This document shows positions 34,702 to 43,663 of a stretch of DNA of 64,000 bases, in pieces; the first letter of the stretch is position 1; every line of letters starts with the position of its first letter. The stretch is from Ostreiculturibacter nitratireducens. GTDB lineage: Bacteria; Pseudomonadota; Alphaproteobacteria; Rhodobacterales; Rhodobacteraceae. A program made the position numbers and the translations under genes. The DNA is taken from assembly GCF_032670585.1 (NCBI RefSeq), contig NZ_JAVQHL010000002.1, positions 496,001 through 560,000 on the forward strand. The letters run 5' to 3'. The notes under the pieces are model-generated. The model searched no databases and was not told the origin of the DNA. It worked only from the letters and a program-made list of their open reading frames with translations.

Positions 34702-35429
34702 GCAGTGGAGCCGGCAAACAGGGCGGCGAGCTTCGTCATTGCCGCGTCGATCCGGGAGGCGTCCGTGCCCCGGATCACGACGTTCGACCCGTAGGCACCG
34801 TTCCGGATGAACGGATAGGAGCCGAAGGAGAGGTCCGGGAACTCCTTCGCGAGCTTGCCGAGCGGTTCCGCGATGATTCCCTCGCCGAGGTCGATGCGCA
34901 GCGACTGCGACAGCACGGGCTTCCCGCCTGCGAGACGCGGCAGCAGGTCCGCGACCATCGCCTGAAAGATCGAGGGCACGCCCGCCATGACATGCACGTT
35001 TTCAAGCGAAAAGCCCGGCGCGCCCGAGATCGGGTTCGCGATCAGCGTCGCGCCCTCGGGGATGCGGGCCATGCGCTTCCGGGCGTCGGTGAACTCGAGC
35101 CCAGAAGCCGCGTAGTAGGCGCCGAGCAGGTCATACGCGTCCTTCCGGACGTCGAGCCCCATCCCGAAAGCCTTGGCAATGGCGTCGGCGGTGATGTCAT
35201 CATGCGTCGGGCCGATCCCGCCCGAGGTGAATACATGCGTATAGGCGGAGCGCAGCGCGTTTACGGCCGCGACGATCGCGGGTTCGTCATCCGAGACGAC
35301 GCGCACCTCCTTCAGATCGATGCCGACGCGGACAAGCTCGCCCGCGAGGTAGTGCATGTTCGCGTCGCGCGTCCGGCCCGAAAGGATCTCGTCGCCGATA
35401 ATCAGGATCGCTGCGGTTGGGTTGGACAT
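34698..35429 (-). CDS. CinA N-terminal-like molybdopterin-binding protein
   Basis: 243 residues matching the COG1058 domain of CinA: GDEILSGRTRDAN at residues 13-25, then TSGGIGPTHDDITADAIAKAF. The C-terminal NMN-deamidase domain of full CinA is absent, as in many alphaproteobacteria. The domain has ADP-ribose/CoA pyrophosphatase activity in some species; whether this one has it is unknown. First gene of the four-gene minus-strand run; divergent from map. Confidence 0.88.
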   Translation of the reverse strand: MSNPTAAILIIGDEILSGRTRDANMHYLAGELVRVGIDLKEVRVVSDDEPAIVAAVNALRSAYTHVFTSGGIGPTHDDITADAIAKAFGMGLDVRKDAYDLLGAYYAASGLEFTDARKRMARIPEGATLIANPISGAPGFSLENVHVMAGVPSIFQAMVADLLPRLAGGKPVLSQSLRIDLGEGIIAEPLGKLAKEFPDLSFGSYPFIRNGAYGSNVVIRGTDASRIDAAMTKLAALFAGSTA

Positions 35430-35554
35430 ACTCGCCTCCGTCGTGGCTTCCTGATCTATAGGGCGGGCCGTGCAGGCGGGAAAGCCCCGTGCGGTCTGGC
35501 CAAGGGACGATTCGTTTCCTATTTAATCCGGGACAACGAACGAAAGGGAACAGA

Positions 35555-36361
35555 GTGGACGACCCGCGCGGCCGCATGACCAAGGACGGCATCAGGATCT
35601 ACGAAGCCGAGGACTTCGCCGGCATGAGCGCGGCGGGAGAACTCGCTGCGCGCATCCTCGACGATGTCGCGCCTCTCGTGGAGCCTGGCGTGACGACCGA
35701 GGCGCTGGACGACTTCATCCGCAACGCGGTCGAGGCTTCGGGCGCCAAGTCAGCGACGATCGGTTACCGGGGCTACAAGCACGCCTCGTGCATCAGCGTG
35801 AACCATGTCGTCTGCCACGGGATTCCGGGGCCCAAGGTTCTCAAGGACGGCGATATCCTGAACATCGACGTCACGGTGATCCTCGACGGCTGGTACGGCG
35901 ACACGAGCCGCATGTACGTGGCCGGCGGTCTCAGCCGCAAGGCCGAGCGTCTGATCCAGGTCACCCATGACGCGCTGATGAAGGGCATCGAGGCGGTCAA
36001 GCCGGGCAATACCTTCGGCGACATCGGCTACGCGATCCAGTCCTACGTCGAGGCGAACCGGATGAGCGTTGTGCGCGACTTCTGCGGGCACGGCCTGGGT
36101 CGGGTGTTCCATGCGCCGCCGAACGTCCTTCACTACGGCCGCCCGGGATCCGGCGCGCGCCTTGAGGAGGGCATGTTCTTCACGATCGAGCCGATGGTGA
36201 ACCTCGGCCGGCCGGAGACCAAGGTCCTTGCCGACGACTGGACCGCCGTGACGCGGGACAAGTCCCTTTCCGCGCAGTTCGAGCATTCGGTCGGCGTGAC
36301 CTCCGACGGGGTGGAGATCTTCACTCTTTCGCCGGCGGGCCATTTCCACCCGACCTACTGA
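35555..36361 (+). CDS. map: Methionine aminopeptidase, type I
   Basis: 268 residues. Pita-bread metallopeptidase that removes initiator Met from new proteins. Metal ligands sit in ILNIDVTVILDGWYGDTSR (two Asp), GHGLGRVFH (His), FTIEPMV (Glu) and the final FEHSVGV (Glu). GTG 35555 has AGGGA five bases upstream; ATG 35576 is the alternative. It lies alone, convergent with a HAD gene. Confidence 0.95.
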   Translation: MDDPRGRMTKDGIRIYEAEDFAGMSAAGELAARILDDVAPLVEPGVTTEALDDFIRNAVEASGAKSATIGYRGYKHASCISVNHVVCHGIPGPKVLKDGDILNIDVTVILDGWYGDTSRMYVAGGLSRKAERLIQVTHDALMKGIEAVKPGNTFGDIGYAIQSYVEANRMSVVRDFCGHGLGRVFHAPPNVLHYGRPGSGARLEEGMFFTIEPMVNLGRPETKVLADDWTAVTRDKSLSAQFEHSVGVTSDGVEIFTLSPAGHFHPTY

Positions 36362-36382
36362 GCCGCCACGGCTGGCCCCGCG

Positions 36383-37030
36383 TCACAGACCGACGAGGGC
36401 AGGCAGATCCGACATCCGGTGAAAGACCTCCGCCCCCACGGCGACGAGGCTCGCGCCGTCGTTGTGCTGGGCGAATCCGAGGCAGCGCATGTTCGCCGCG
36501 CGCGCGGCGACACAGCCAGTGGCGCTGTCGTCCACGACGACCGCGCGATCCGGGTCCGCGCCGAGCGCCTGCGCGGCGTGCAGCCAGAGGCCGGGGGCGG
36601 GCTTCGGCGTGCCGAGGTCCTGCCCGGAAAAGATGAGCCCGGAGAGCCTCGCGTAAAGATCGCGGTGCTGCCCGAGCGTGATCTGCATCTTCCGCCCGGT
36701 CCCGTTCGAACCGACCGCGTAGGGAATCCCCGCAGCATCCAGAGCGTCGAGCGCCTCCTCGATCCCGGGGATCAGCGGCGTGCCTTCCGCCAGCAGGGCA
36801 TAGAGACGCTCGTAGAAGTCATCGACCCAGGTCGCTGGAAGATCGGCGCCCATCGCGCGTGCTTTCGCCGCGACGGCGCGCATGGTCCCGCCGATGAACA
36901 GTTTCTCCATCTCGGCCAGCGAAACGGTGAGCCCGTGGTTGGCGAGGTCCTCGGCAAGGAGCTCCAGCGTCATCGGCTCGCTGTCCACGAGGACGCCATC
37001 GCAGTCGAAGAGTACGGCCGAAGGTGTCAT
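36383..37030 (-). CDS. HAD-superfamily phosphatase, phosphoglycolate-phosphatase-like
   Basis: 215 residues. HAD motif I FDCDGVLVDSEP (residues 8-19), helical cap, motif II VGSNGTG, motif III KPAPGLWL and motif IV VVDDSATG are all present. Beta-phosphoglucomutase/Gph-like phosphatase; substrate unknown (2-phosphoglycolate or a sugar phosphate). It is 101 bases upstream, on the minus strand, of nothing related; DUF2189 precedes it. Confidence 0.88.
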   Translation of the reverse strand: MTPSAVLFDCDGVLVDSEPMTLELLAEDLANHGLTVSLAEMEKLFIGGTMRAVAAKARAMGADLPATWVDDFYERLYALLAEGTPLIPGIEEALDALDAAGIPYAVGSNGTGRKMQITLGQHRDLYARLSGLIFSGQDLGTPKPAPGLWLHAAQALGADPDRAVVVDDSATGCVAARAANMRCLGFAQHNDGASLVAVGAEVFHRMSDLPALVGL

Positions 37031-37130
37031 GCGGGGCTCTCGGCAAAATCAGGGTCGCGACACCATAGCGGCGCCGGACGGGATGCTCAAACCCGTCCGG
37101 ACCGCCGGCGACAGTGTTTCTACGTCTGGA

Positions 37131-38003
37131 TCAGCGCTCCGTGTCCTCGACGTGGACGACCGCCCGGCGGTAGAGGTGCCAGGAGGCGTGTCCGAGGATT
37201 GGCAGGACCACGACCAGCCCGATGAGAAACGGTATCGACCCGGCCACCATCAGCGCCGCCACGATCACGCCCCAGAGCGCCACCGCCCCGGTGTTCTTCC
37301 GCGTGACCTCAAGCGAGGTTGCAAGCGCGACCGCGACGCTCACCTGACGGTCGATCATCATCGGGAACGACACGATGAAAAGGGCCAGCACCGCCGCGGC
37401 GAAGAGAAAGCCGAACCCAAGGCCGGCAACGATCATGGTCCAGCCTTCCGACGTTCCGATCACGGCGCGGTAGAATTCGCCAAGGCCCATCGGCCCAGCC
37501 GGACCAAGCGTCCAGACGTAGATCGTCTGCGCCACGAGAAGCCAGGCGATGAAGATCGCCACGAGCACGATGCCGAGCCCCGCAACCGGCCCGATCACGC
37601 CCGGACGCAGGGCGGCGAAGATGCTGGAGATGCCGACGGGCTCGTCCGCCTCGCGGCGCCGGCTCATCTCGTAAAGTCCGATGCCGGCCAACGGGCCGAG
37701 CAGGACGAAGCCTGCGGCCAAGGGGAACACGAGGTGAACGACATCGGCGCTGAACGCCAGGATCGCCAGAAGCGCGCCGATTGCGGGGTAGACCACGACC
37801 AGCGTGATGACATCGGACCGCATCGCCTTGAAATCGTCGGCGCCGTCCCGGAGGGCAGCCCTCAGGTCCGCCGCGGTGATCCGCTGCACCCTGGGCCTGG
37901 TCCGGCCGCCACGCATCGCATTCACCGCCTCGCCGACCTCATGGCCGGCTTTCTGCACCGCACGCGCACCCCATGAGAGGGGATTGCCTATCGTCTGTGC
38001 CAT
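37131..38003 (-). CDS. DUF2189 membrane protein
   Basis: 290 residues with six hydrophobic segments and the DUF2189 pattern: an N-terminal soluble stretch (RITAADLRAALRDGADDFKAM), then LVVVYPAIGALLA, FPLAAGFVLLGPLAGIGLYE and the final FLIGLVVVLPILGHASWHLYRR. Proteins of this family lie near cytochrome oxidase genes in some bacteria, but none are here. Role unknown. Confidence 0.88.
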   Translation of the reverse strand: MAQTIGNPLSWGARAVQKAGHEVGEAVNAMRGGRTRPRVQRITAADLRAALRDGADDFKAMRSDVITLVVVYPAIGALLAILAFSADVVHLVFPLAAGFVLLGPLAGIGLYEMSRRREADEPVGISSIFAALRPGVIGPVAGLGIVLVAIFIAWLLVAQTIYVWTLGPAGPMGLGEFYRAVIGTSEGWTMIVAGLGFGFLFAAAVLALFIVSFPMMIDRQVSVAVALATSLEVTRKNTGAVALWGVIVAALMVAGSIPFLIGLVVVLPILGHASWHLYRRAVVHVEDTER

Positions 38004-38176
38004 TTTACTTCTCCGTCGCCAGTTGGCGGGCGGCCGGAGGGCGGGCGCTGCGTCGGGCCGGATGGTCCGGGCGCTCAGCGCCGTCCGGCCGTCCTCGATG
38101 GCGCGAGTCTAGCAACTTTCGGCTGTAACAGGGATCACGCTGTCGCGCGGTTTCTTGCTTGGACGTGAGCGCAGGA

Positions 38177-38740
38177 TCACGATGGCGCGCGCAGCAGGGT
38201 CACGATGGTGTCGCCGTAGCGGCGCTGGTCGAGTTCCTCGAAGCCCTCGGGGACGACGGGGGCGGCGCTTTCCTCCCAGACGATCATCGCGCCGGGGGCG
38301 ATCCAGCCGCCCTCCATGGCCGAAGCCAGCGCCCTCTCGCCCATGCCCTTGCCGTAGGGCGGGTCGAGGAAGACGAGCGTGAAGGGCGCCCCGCGGTTCG
38401 GTCCCAGCCGTGTCGCGTCGCGCCGGTAGAGGTCCGTCACGCCCATGCTGCGCGTAAGCTCGATGTTGCGCCGGATGAGCGCCCGGCCCGCCGCGCCGTC
38501 CTCGACGAAGGTGACGCGTGCCGCGCCGCGCGACAGCGCCTCGAGCCCGAGGGCCCCGGTCCCGGCGAAAAGGTCCAGCACACGGGCCCCTTCGACGGGG
38601 TCGCCGTAGCCCCCGTGCATCAGGAGATTGAAGATCGCCTCGCGCACCCGGTCCGAGGTGGGGCGCAGATGCGCCTCGGCGTCGCCCTTGCCGACGGCGG
38701 CAAGCGCGAGGCCACGGAACTTGCCGGCGATGATACGCAC
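38177..38740 (-). CDS. rsmD: 16S rRNA (guanine966-N2)-methyltransferase
   Basis: 187 residues. RsmD start RIIAGKFRGL, S-adenosylmethionine site VLDLFAGTGALGLEALSRGA (motif I) and the catalytic LDPPYGKG. It methylates G966 of 16S rRNA. The start codon is GTG at 38740, sharing one base with the stop of the upstream ferredoxin-reductase-like gene, so the two are coupled. No coaD gene follows, although that pairing is common elsewhere. Confidence 0.94.
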   Translation of the reverse strand: MRIIAGKFRGLALAAVGKGDAEAHLRPTSDRVREAIFNLLMHGGYGDPVEGARVLDLFAGTGALGLEALSRGAARVTFVEDGAAGRALIRRNIELTRSMGVTDLYRRDATRLGPNRGAPFTLVFLDPPYGKGMGERALASAMEGGWIAPGAMIVWEESAAPVVPEGFEELDQRRYGDTIVTLLRAPS

Positions 38741-39945
38741 TACTTCAGAAGCGCCTTGAGGTTCGTTTCCGGGTCGGCGACCGCCGCCGGATCGGGGTTC
38801 TTGCCCATCTCGATCAGGCGCTTGCCGACCATGTAGGCGCGCGCGTCGTTCATCGCGTCCACCGCGAGAAGCTCGTCGCCCTTGTAGTACCAGAAGGACA
38901 TTGCCCCATCGTCGCCCCGGCGCGTCACGATCCGGTCGTAGCCGGTGTTGAGGCCCGCGATCTGAAGATGCGTGTCGTATTGGTCCGACCAGAACCAGGG
39001 CTTGGCAGCGTAGGGCTTTTCCGCCCCGAGCATGTTCTCGGCGATGACTTCGGCCTGGTCGATCGCGTTGCCTACGCTTTCGAGCCGGATGCGCCCGCCT
39101 TTCCAGGGGAAGGAGGCGCAGTCCCCCGCCGCCCAGATGGACGCGTCGGAGGTGCGGCCGAACTCGTCGGTGCGGATGCCATTCTCGATCTCGAGGCCCG
39201 CGGCTTCGGCCAGCGCGGTGTCGGGAGTGATGCCGATCCCGAGGATGACGAAGTCGGCCTCGACCTCGCGGCCGTCGGCAAGCTTCGCGCCCGTGACGCG
39301 GGGCGAGCCGAGAAGACGTTCGAGCCCGACGCCCTCGATCAGTTCGACCCCGTGCGAATGGTGCAGCTTGCGGAAATAGTCGGAGGTTTCGGGCGATGCG
39401 ACGCGCTGGAGGATGCGGGGCGCGGCCTCTACCAGCGTGACCTTCAGGCCAAGCTTCGCGGCCACCGCTGCGGCCTCGAGGCCTATATACCCGCCCCCGA
39501 CGATGAGAAGGCGGCGGCCTTCGCGGAACTCGGGCTCCATCGCGTCCACGTCCGCGAGCGTGCGGACCGTGTAGACGCCCTGCAACTCGCCGCCAATGGC
39601 TGCCGGAAGGCGGCGGGGCACGGAGCCTGTCGTCAGGGCGAGATGGTCGTATGCGATCGTTTCCCCGTCGAAAGCCACTGTCTTTGCAGCCGGATCGATG
39701 CCGACGACGCGCTGGCCGAGGCGGAGCGTGACATTCTGTTCCTCCCAGAAGGAAGACGCGCGCAGGAAAAGCCGTTCCAGTTCCATCTTGCCGAGGAGGT
39801 AGTCCTTCGACAGCGGCGGCCGCTGGTAGGGCGGTTGCTGTTCGGCCCCGATCATCGTCACCGCACCCTCATAACCGAGCGTGCGAAGTTTCGCGGCGAG
39901 TGAAGCGCCGGCTTGACCCGCGCCGATGATAACGATGCCGGACAT
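38740..39945 (-). CDS. FAD-dependent ferredoxin/rubredoxin reductase-like protein
   Basis: 401 residues. Two Rossmann motifs: FAD site IVIIGAGQAGASLAAKLR at the start and NAD site LLIVGGGYIGLEAAAV (about 145-160), then the FAD motif IWAAGDCASFP and the aromatic C-terminal reductase domain (WFWSDQYDTHLQIAG). This is the putidaredoxin/rhodocoxin reductase type that feeds electrons to 2Fe-2S ferredoxins for P450s or oxygenases. No P450 or ferredoxin gene is in the window. Coupled to rsmD. Confidence 0.9.
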   Translation of the reverse strand: MSGIVIIGAGQAGASLAAKLRTLGYEGAVTMIGAEQQPPYQRPPLSKDYLLGKMELERLFLRASSFWEEQNVTLRLGQRVVGIDPAAKTVAFDGETIAYDHLALTTGSVPRRLPAAIGGELQGVYTVRTLADVDAMEPEFREGRRLLIVGGGYIGLEAAAVAAKLGLKVTLVEAAPRILQRVASPETSDYFRKLHHSHGVELIEGVGLERLLGSPRVTGAKLADGREVEADFVILGIGITPDTALAEAAGLEIENGIRTDEFGRTSDASIWAAGDCASFPWKGGRIRLESVGNAIDQAEVIAENMLGAEKPYAAKPWFWSDQYDTHLQIAGLNTGYDRIVTRRGDDGAMSFWYYKGDELLAVDAMNDARAYMVGKRLIEMGKNPDPAAVADPETNLKALLK

Positions 39946-40023
39946 GCATTCCCCCTCTGGCCGATCGCGCGGCGGAGCCTATAACCACGACTTACGGAAA
40001 CGCAACGTGCGAGGGGCAATGGA

Positions 40024-40512
40024 ATGACGATTTCTGAGGGAAAAGGTCTGCCGCGGGCGACGCTCCTCGAGATGGGCGAAAACGGGCCGCGACCGGTCGA
40101 TCTGGCCGAAAGGCTTAAGGGCCGGAAGGTCGTGCTTTTCGGGCTGCCCGGCGCATTCACGCGCACCTGTTCGTCCGCGCATGTCCCGAGCTTCATCCGC
40201 ACGAAACCCGAATTCGACAAGAAGGGCGTGGATGAGATCATCTGCGTCTCGGTCAACGATCCCTTCGTGATGAAAGCCTGGGGCGAGATTTCGGGCGCGA
40301 CCGAGGCGGGTATCACGATGCTCGCCGATCCCGAGGCCGAATTCGCGACGGCGATCGACATGGTGTTCTCGAACCCGGCCGACGGACTCATCAACCGCAT
40401 GAAGCGCTTTGCGCTCTATGCCGAAGATGGCGTGGTGAAGGTCCTTCACGTGGAAGTGGGTCGGGGCGTCTGCGAACTGTCGGGTGGGGAATCCATGCTC
40501 GCGGCGATCTGA
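40024..40512 (+). CDS. Peroxiredoxin, Prx5 type
   Basis: 162 residues of the thioredoxin-fold redoxin family. The peroxidatic Cys is in LPGAFTRTCSSAHVPSF (near residue 50), followed by ICVSVNDPFVMKAWG and the end motif LSGGESMLAAI. It reduces hydrogen and alkyl peroxides with glutaredoxin or thioredoxin. It is divergent from the ferredoxin-reductase-like gene and convergent with phhB; monocistronic. Confidence 0.92.
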   Translation: MTISEGKGLPRATLLEMGENGPRPVDLAERLKGRKVVLFGLPGAFTRTCSSAHVPSFIRTKPEFDKKGVDEIICVSVNDPFVMKAWGEISGATEAGITMLADPEAEFATAIDMVFSNPADGLINRMKRFALYAEDGVVKVLHVEVGRGVCELSGGESMLAAI

Positions 40513-40523
40513 CCGCCCGCCAC

Positions 40524-40556
40524 GGGGCGCGCGCTGGTGCCCGCGCCCCTCATTTC
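40524..40556. terminator. Hairpin between convergent peroxiredoxin and pterin dehydratase genes
   Basis: GGGGCGCG (40524-40531) pairs with CGCGCCCC (40542-40549) around a ten-base loop, then TCATTTCT on the plus strand. It starts eleven bases after the peroxiredoxin stop and touches the stop of phhB, so it plausibly ends the plus-strand transcript. Confidence 0.45.
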
Positions 40557-40912
40557 TGCGCGTGTATCTCGCAAAGGCACTGCACGGGTTCCGAATGGTC
40601 GCCCTGCACCTCGGCCTCTCCGGCGAACGAATCCATTCTGCGCGCGAGCTTCAGGTCGAGGTCGGTCAGACCGCCCGCGTCATGCGTGACCAGCGTCACG
40701 TCCACGACATTGTAGATGTTCGTCCATTCCGGGTGATGATTCAGCTTTTCCGCCACCAAGGCCGCGCGGGACATGAAGCCCCAGGCTTCGGAGAAATTCC
40801 TGAACTTCCAGATCTTCCGGATCGCGTCGCGATCGGGCACCGCCCGCCAGCCCGTCTCCCCCAGCGGGGGGAGGTTGTCGTTCCGGGTCGCCTCGTCGAG
40901 AAGTTCCGCCAT
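40550..40912 (-). CDS. phhB: Pterin-4a-carbinolamine dehydratase
   Basis: 120 residues. The active-site signature KLNHHPEWTNIYNVVDVTLVTH (key His-His-Pro-Glu-Trp near residue 58) and the later GLTDLDLKLA are intact. It recycles the carbinolamine formed by aromatic amino acid hydroxylases, or serves molybdopterin- and transcription-related roles in species lacking the hydroxylase. ATG 40912, three bases after the GST stop, so cotranscribed with the GST gene. No phenylalanine hydroxylase gene is in the window. The C-terminal extension (about 18 residues, ending CLCEIHAQK) is a little longer than usual. Confidence 0.92.
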   Translation of the reverse strand: MAELLDEATRNDNLPPLGETGWRAVPDRDAIRKIWKFRNFSEAWGFMSRAALVAEKLNHHPEWTNIYNVVDVTLVTHDAGGLTDLDLKLARRMDSFAGEAEVQGDHSEPVQCLCEIHAQK

Positions 40913-40915
40913 GAC

Positions 40916-41533
40916 CTATCCTTTCCTCTCCTGCATCGCCGCGTTGTCGAGCGCCTCCGCGCGCTTGTGCGCCGGGCGTGTCGCGATGCGGTTCCAATAC
41001 GCCTCGAAGACGCCGCGCGATTCGATCGTGCCGAAGCGCAGCCCATATCCGATCTGGGACCCGGTCGCCACGTCGGCGGCCGAGAAGCTGTCGCCCGCAA
41101 GATAGGGGTTCTCCGTCAGCGCGAATTCCAGTGCGTCGAGCGTGGTCTTGATCGACCCGAAGCCGACCTGCCCGCGCTTGCCCTCCGGGACGGAGAAGCC
41201 GAGCGAGGCGTTGATGATCGCGGCTTCCAGGGGACCCGCGCCGAAGAAGAGCCACCGGTAATAGGGACCCCGGTTGGCCGGGACGAGGCCCGCCTCCGGA
41301 AAGGCGTCCGCGAGATAGGCGCAGATCGCGGCGTATTCCGTCACGATCGTATCGCCGTGTTTCAGCGCGGGGACCTTGCCCATCGGGTTGATGGCAAGAT
41401 ACTCGGCCGATTTCATCTGTTCGCCGAAGTCGATGTAGACAACGTCGTATGCCTGGCCGACTTCCTCGAGCATCCAGCGGGCGATGCGCCCGCGTGACAT
41501 GGCGTTCGAATAAAGCGTGAGGGGTGCGGTCAT
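40916..41533 (-). CDS. Glutathione S-transferase family protein
   Basis: 205 residues with the thioredoxin-like N-terminal domain (LTLYSNAMSRGRIARWMLEE, then MGKVPALKHGDTIVTEYAAICAYL, the cis-Pro and glutathione site) and the helical C-terminal domain. The family is broad and the substrate is open. Cotranscribed with phhB. Confidence 0.9.
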   Translation of the reverse strand: MTAPLTLYSNAMSRGRIARWMLEEVGQAYDVVYIDFGEQMKSAEYLAINPMGKVPALKHGDTIVTEYAAICAYLADAFPEAGLVPANRGPYYRWLFFGAGPLEAAIINASLGFSVPEGKRGQVGFGSIKTTLDALEFALTENPYLAGDSFSAADVATGSQIGYGLRFGTIESRGVFEAYWNRIATRPAHKRAEALDNAAMQERKG

Positions 41534-41621
41534 TTGCGCCTCATGGCTCGTGTTGGGGACCGTCTTCTCCGTTCATTCTGGCACACAGAACCTCGGCGCA
41601 GACAAGAAAACTTCGATGCAT

Positions 41622-41642
41622 CCGGCGGGATGTCCCCGCCGG
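41622..41642 (-). terminator. Possible terminator of the FemAB-like gene
   Basis: On the minus strand CCGGCGGG and CCCGCCGG form an 8-base stem with a five-base loop, 17 bases after the stop at 41659; a TTTTCTT tract follows eleven bases later. The gap before the T tract makes it weak. Confidence 0.4.
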
Positions 41643-41658
41643 AGAAAGCGCGGATGTG

Positions 41659-42840
41659 TCAGTCCGGGCTTTCGATCCTCCGGAAAGGTCCGAAGGCGGA
41701 GAGGTAGGCGATCTCCTCGCCCACGGCGGATCGCTCCGCCTCGAGATAGCGCGCGACGGCGTCACGGAAGCCGGGGTCGCCCATCCAGTGGAGCGAATGC
41801 GTCTCGGTCGGAAGGTAGCCGCGGGCCAGCTTGTGCTCTCCCTGCGCGCCGGCCTCGACCCGCGCGAGGCCATTGGCGATTGCGTAGTCGATGGCCTGGT
41901 AGTAGCAGCATTCGAAATGCAGGAAGGGGTGATCCTCGATCGCGCCCCAGTAGCGGCCGAAAAGCGTGTGACGTCCGATGAGGTTCAGCGCGCCCGCGAT
42001 CGGACGGCCCTCGCGTTCGGCGAGGATGAGAAGGCAGTCGTCGCGCAAGCTGTCGTGCGCGATGTCGAAGAACGCACGCGTCAGGTAGGGCCGGCCCCAT
42101 TTGCGGCTGCCGGTGTCCTGGTAGAAGGTCCAGAAGGCGTCCCAGTGCGCGGGCTCGATCTGGTCGCCCGTCAGCATGCGGATCGTGCCGCCGAAACCCT
42201 GCGCCCGCTCGCGCTCTTTCCGGATCGCCTTGCGCTTGCGCGAGGAAAGATCCGCGAGGAAGGCGTCGAAGTCCTCGTAACCTCGGTTCTCCCAGTGGAA
42301 TTGCTGGGTCTTGCGACGCAGAAGCCCCATTCTCTCGCCGGCATCCGCCTCCTCTGCAGTGCAGAAGGTGATGTGGAGAGAGGAATAGCGCGCGGATACC
42401 GTCACGCGGATCGCCGCCTCCAGAAGCGCGGCGCGGCCGGTATCCTCCCACCCCGGACGGGTGAGAAGGCGGCGGCCCGTCACGGGCGTGAACGGCACGG
42501 CCATCTGGAGCTTCGGGTAATAGCGCCCTCCTGCCCGTTCCCAGGCATCGGCCCAGGCATGGTCGAAGATGTATTCACCCTGGCTGTGGGACTTCGTGTA
42601 CATCGGCGCGGTGGCGATGACCTCGCCGCCGAGGCGCGCGACGAGATGCGCGGGCCGCCAGCCGGTGCCCCGGCCGACCGACCCGGAGGTCTCGAGCGCC
42701 GAAAGGAAGCGGTGCGTCGTGAACGGGTCACTGGGGCGCCCGCCGTCCGCGGCCTCGGGGCAGGCGCAGGCGTCCCACTCCGCCGCCGGAATCTCCGAGA
42801 TAGCGGATAGGATCATGACTTCGATGTTCGCGTCGGTCAT
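41659..42840 (-). CDS. GNAT/FemAB-like acyltransferase (DUF482/COG3146)
   Basis: 393 residues. The family pattern includes SHSQGEYIFDHAWADAWE (about 83-100), the basic stretch SSRKRKAIRKERERAQ (near 228) and HFECCYYQAIDYAI plus GAQGEHKLARGYLP towards the end. These proteins have two GNAT-like halves, as in FemAB peptidoglycan transferases; function is not established. ATG 42840 is the first Met of the conserved part. Upstream neighbour on the same strand is the glycerophosphodiesterase gene. Confidence 0.9.
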   Translation of the reverse strand: MTDANIEVMILSAISEIPAAEWDACACPEAADGGRPSDPFTTHRFLSALETSGSVGRGTGWRPAHLVARLGGEVIATAPMYTKSHSQGEYIFDHAWADAWERAGGRYYPKLQMAVPFTPVTGRRLLTRPGWEDTGRAALLEAAIRVTVSARYSSLHITFCTAEEADAGERMGLLRRKTQQFHWENRGYEDFDAFLADLSSRKRKAIRKERERAQGFGGTIRMLTGDQIEPAHWDAFWTFYQDTGSRKWGRPYLTRAFFDIAHDSLRDDCLLILAEREGRPIAGALNLIGRHTLFGRYWGAIEDHPFLHFECCYYQAIDYAIANGLARVEAGAQGEHKLARGYLPTETHSLHWMGDPGFRDAVARYLEAERSAVGEEIAYLSAFGPFRRIESPD

Positions 42841-42887
42841 TCGGGACTCCGGCCTAGGCCCCGAAGATGGCGTGAGCCGCGGGCGCG

Positions 42888-43655
42888 TCAAGCCGGGAAG
42901 GCGGCGGCGTAACCCTCGAACGTGATGTTGTCGGCCACCTCGCGCGCCTCTGCCTCCGCCTCTGGCGAGCGGACGGTCCAGCACAGGACGGCGGCTCCAC
43001 CTGCCTTCAGTTCGGCCACGCGTGGGCGGGCAAGGTCGGACACCTCGTGCGAGATGAAGGACGCCCCCACGCGGTCGTAGTCGGGGATGTCCCGAAGCCG
43101 GCCGCGGACGGAGGCCGGCGTGAAATGCCAGCCCTCCGCGCGGTAGGCGGAGGTCGTGAGGCCGCGGGGGATTTCCGGCGCAGCCGCGCCGAAGGCCGCG
43201 ACCGAGTGCGGGTTGAACGACATCACCGCGACGGGGCCGGCATATCCCGTCAGCACGCCGGCCACGGCTTTCTCGATCCGGCCCACGTCGGGACCCAGCG
43301 CGCCATCCTGATCCTTGATCTCGATGAGCAGCGGCACCCGGCCACCGACGAGGTTCAGGACCTCGGTAAGCATCGGAATGCCGTCCTCTTCATCGAGAAG
43401 GCGCGTCGCCCTGAGTTCCGCCGCAGTCAGCGACCGGATCGGGCCCGGATGGCCCGTGAGGCGTCTGAGGTCGTAGTCGTGGAAGACCATCGGCACCCAG
43501 TCCTTCGACGGCTGGATGTCGATCTCTATTCCATAGCCCGCCTCGACCGCCGCCCGAACCGCCGCGCGGCTGTTTTCCGGCCGCCCGGCCGCGCGATCAT
43601 GATACGCGCGGTGGGCGAGCGGGATCGTCAGGAACTCGGGCGACAGCGCGGGCAT
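42888..43655 (-). CDS. Glycerophosphodiester phosphodiesterase family protein
   Basis: 255-residue TIM-barrel phosphodiesterase. The catalytic HR pair and Glu are seen in LAHRAYHDRAAGRPENS and GIEIDIQPSKDWVPMVFHD (second His). The usual HRG reads HRA with a longer loop, a variant that I believe is common in Rhodobacteraceae. It lacks a signal peptide, so it acts on cytoplasmic glycerophosphodiesters, giving glycerol-3-phosphate. ATG 43655 is eight bases after the ridA stop. Confidence 0.9.
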   Translation of the reverse strand: MPALSPEFLTIPLAHRAYHDRAAGRPENSRAAVRAAVEAGYGIEIDIQPSKDWVPMVFHDYDLRRLTGHPGPIRSLTAAELRATRLLDEEDGIPMLTEVLNLVGGRVPLLIEIKDQDGALGPDVGRIEKAVAGVLTGYAGPVAVMSFNPHSVAAFGAAAPEIPRGLTTSAYRAEGWHFTPASVRGRLRDIPDYDRVGASFISHEVSDLARPRVAELKAGGAAVLCWTVRSPEAEAEAREVADNITFEGYAAAFPA

Positions 43656-43663
43656 TTCCGCGC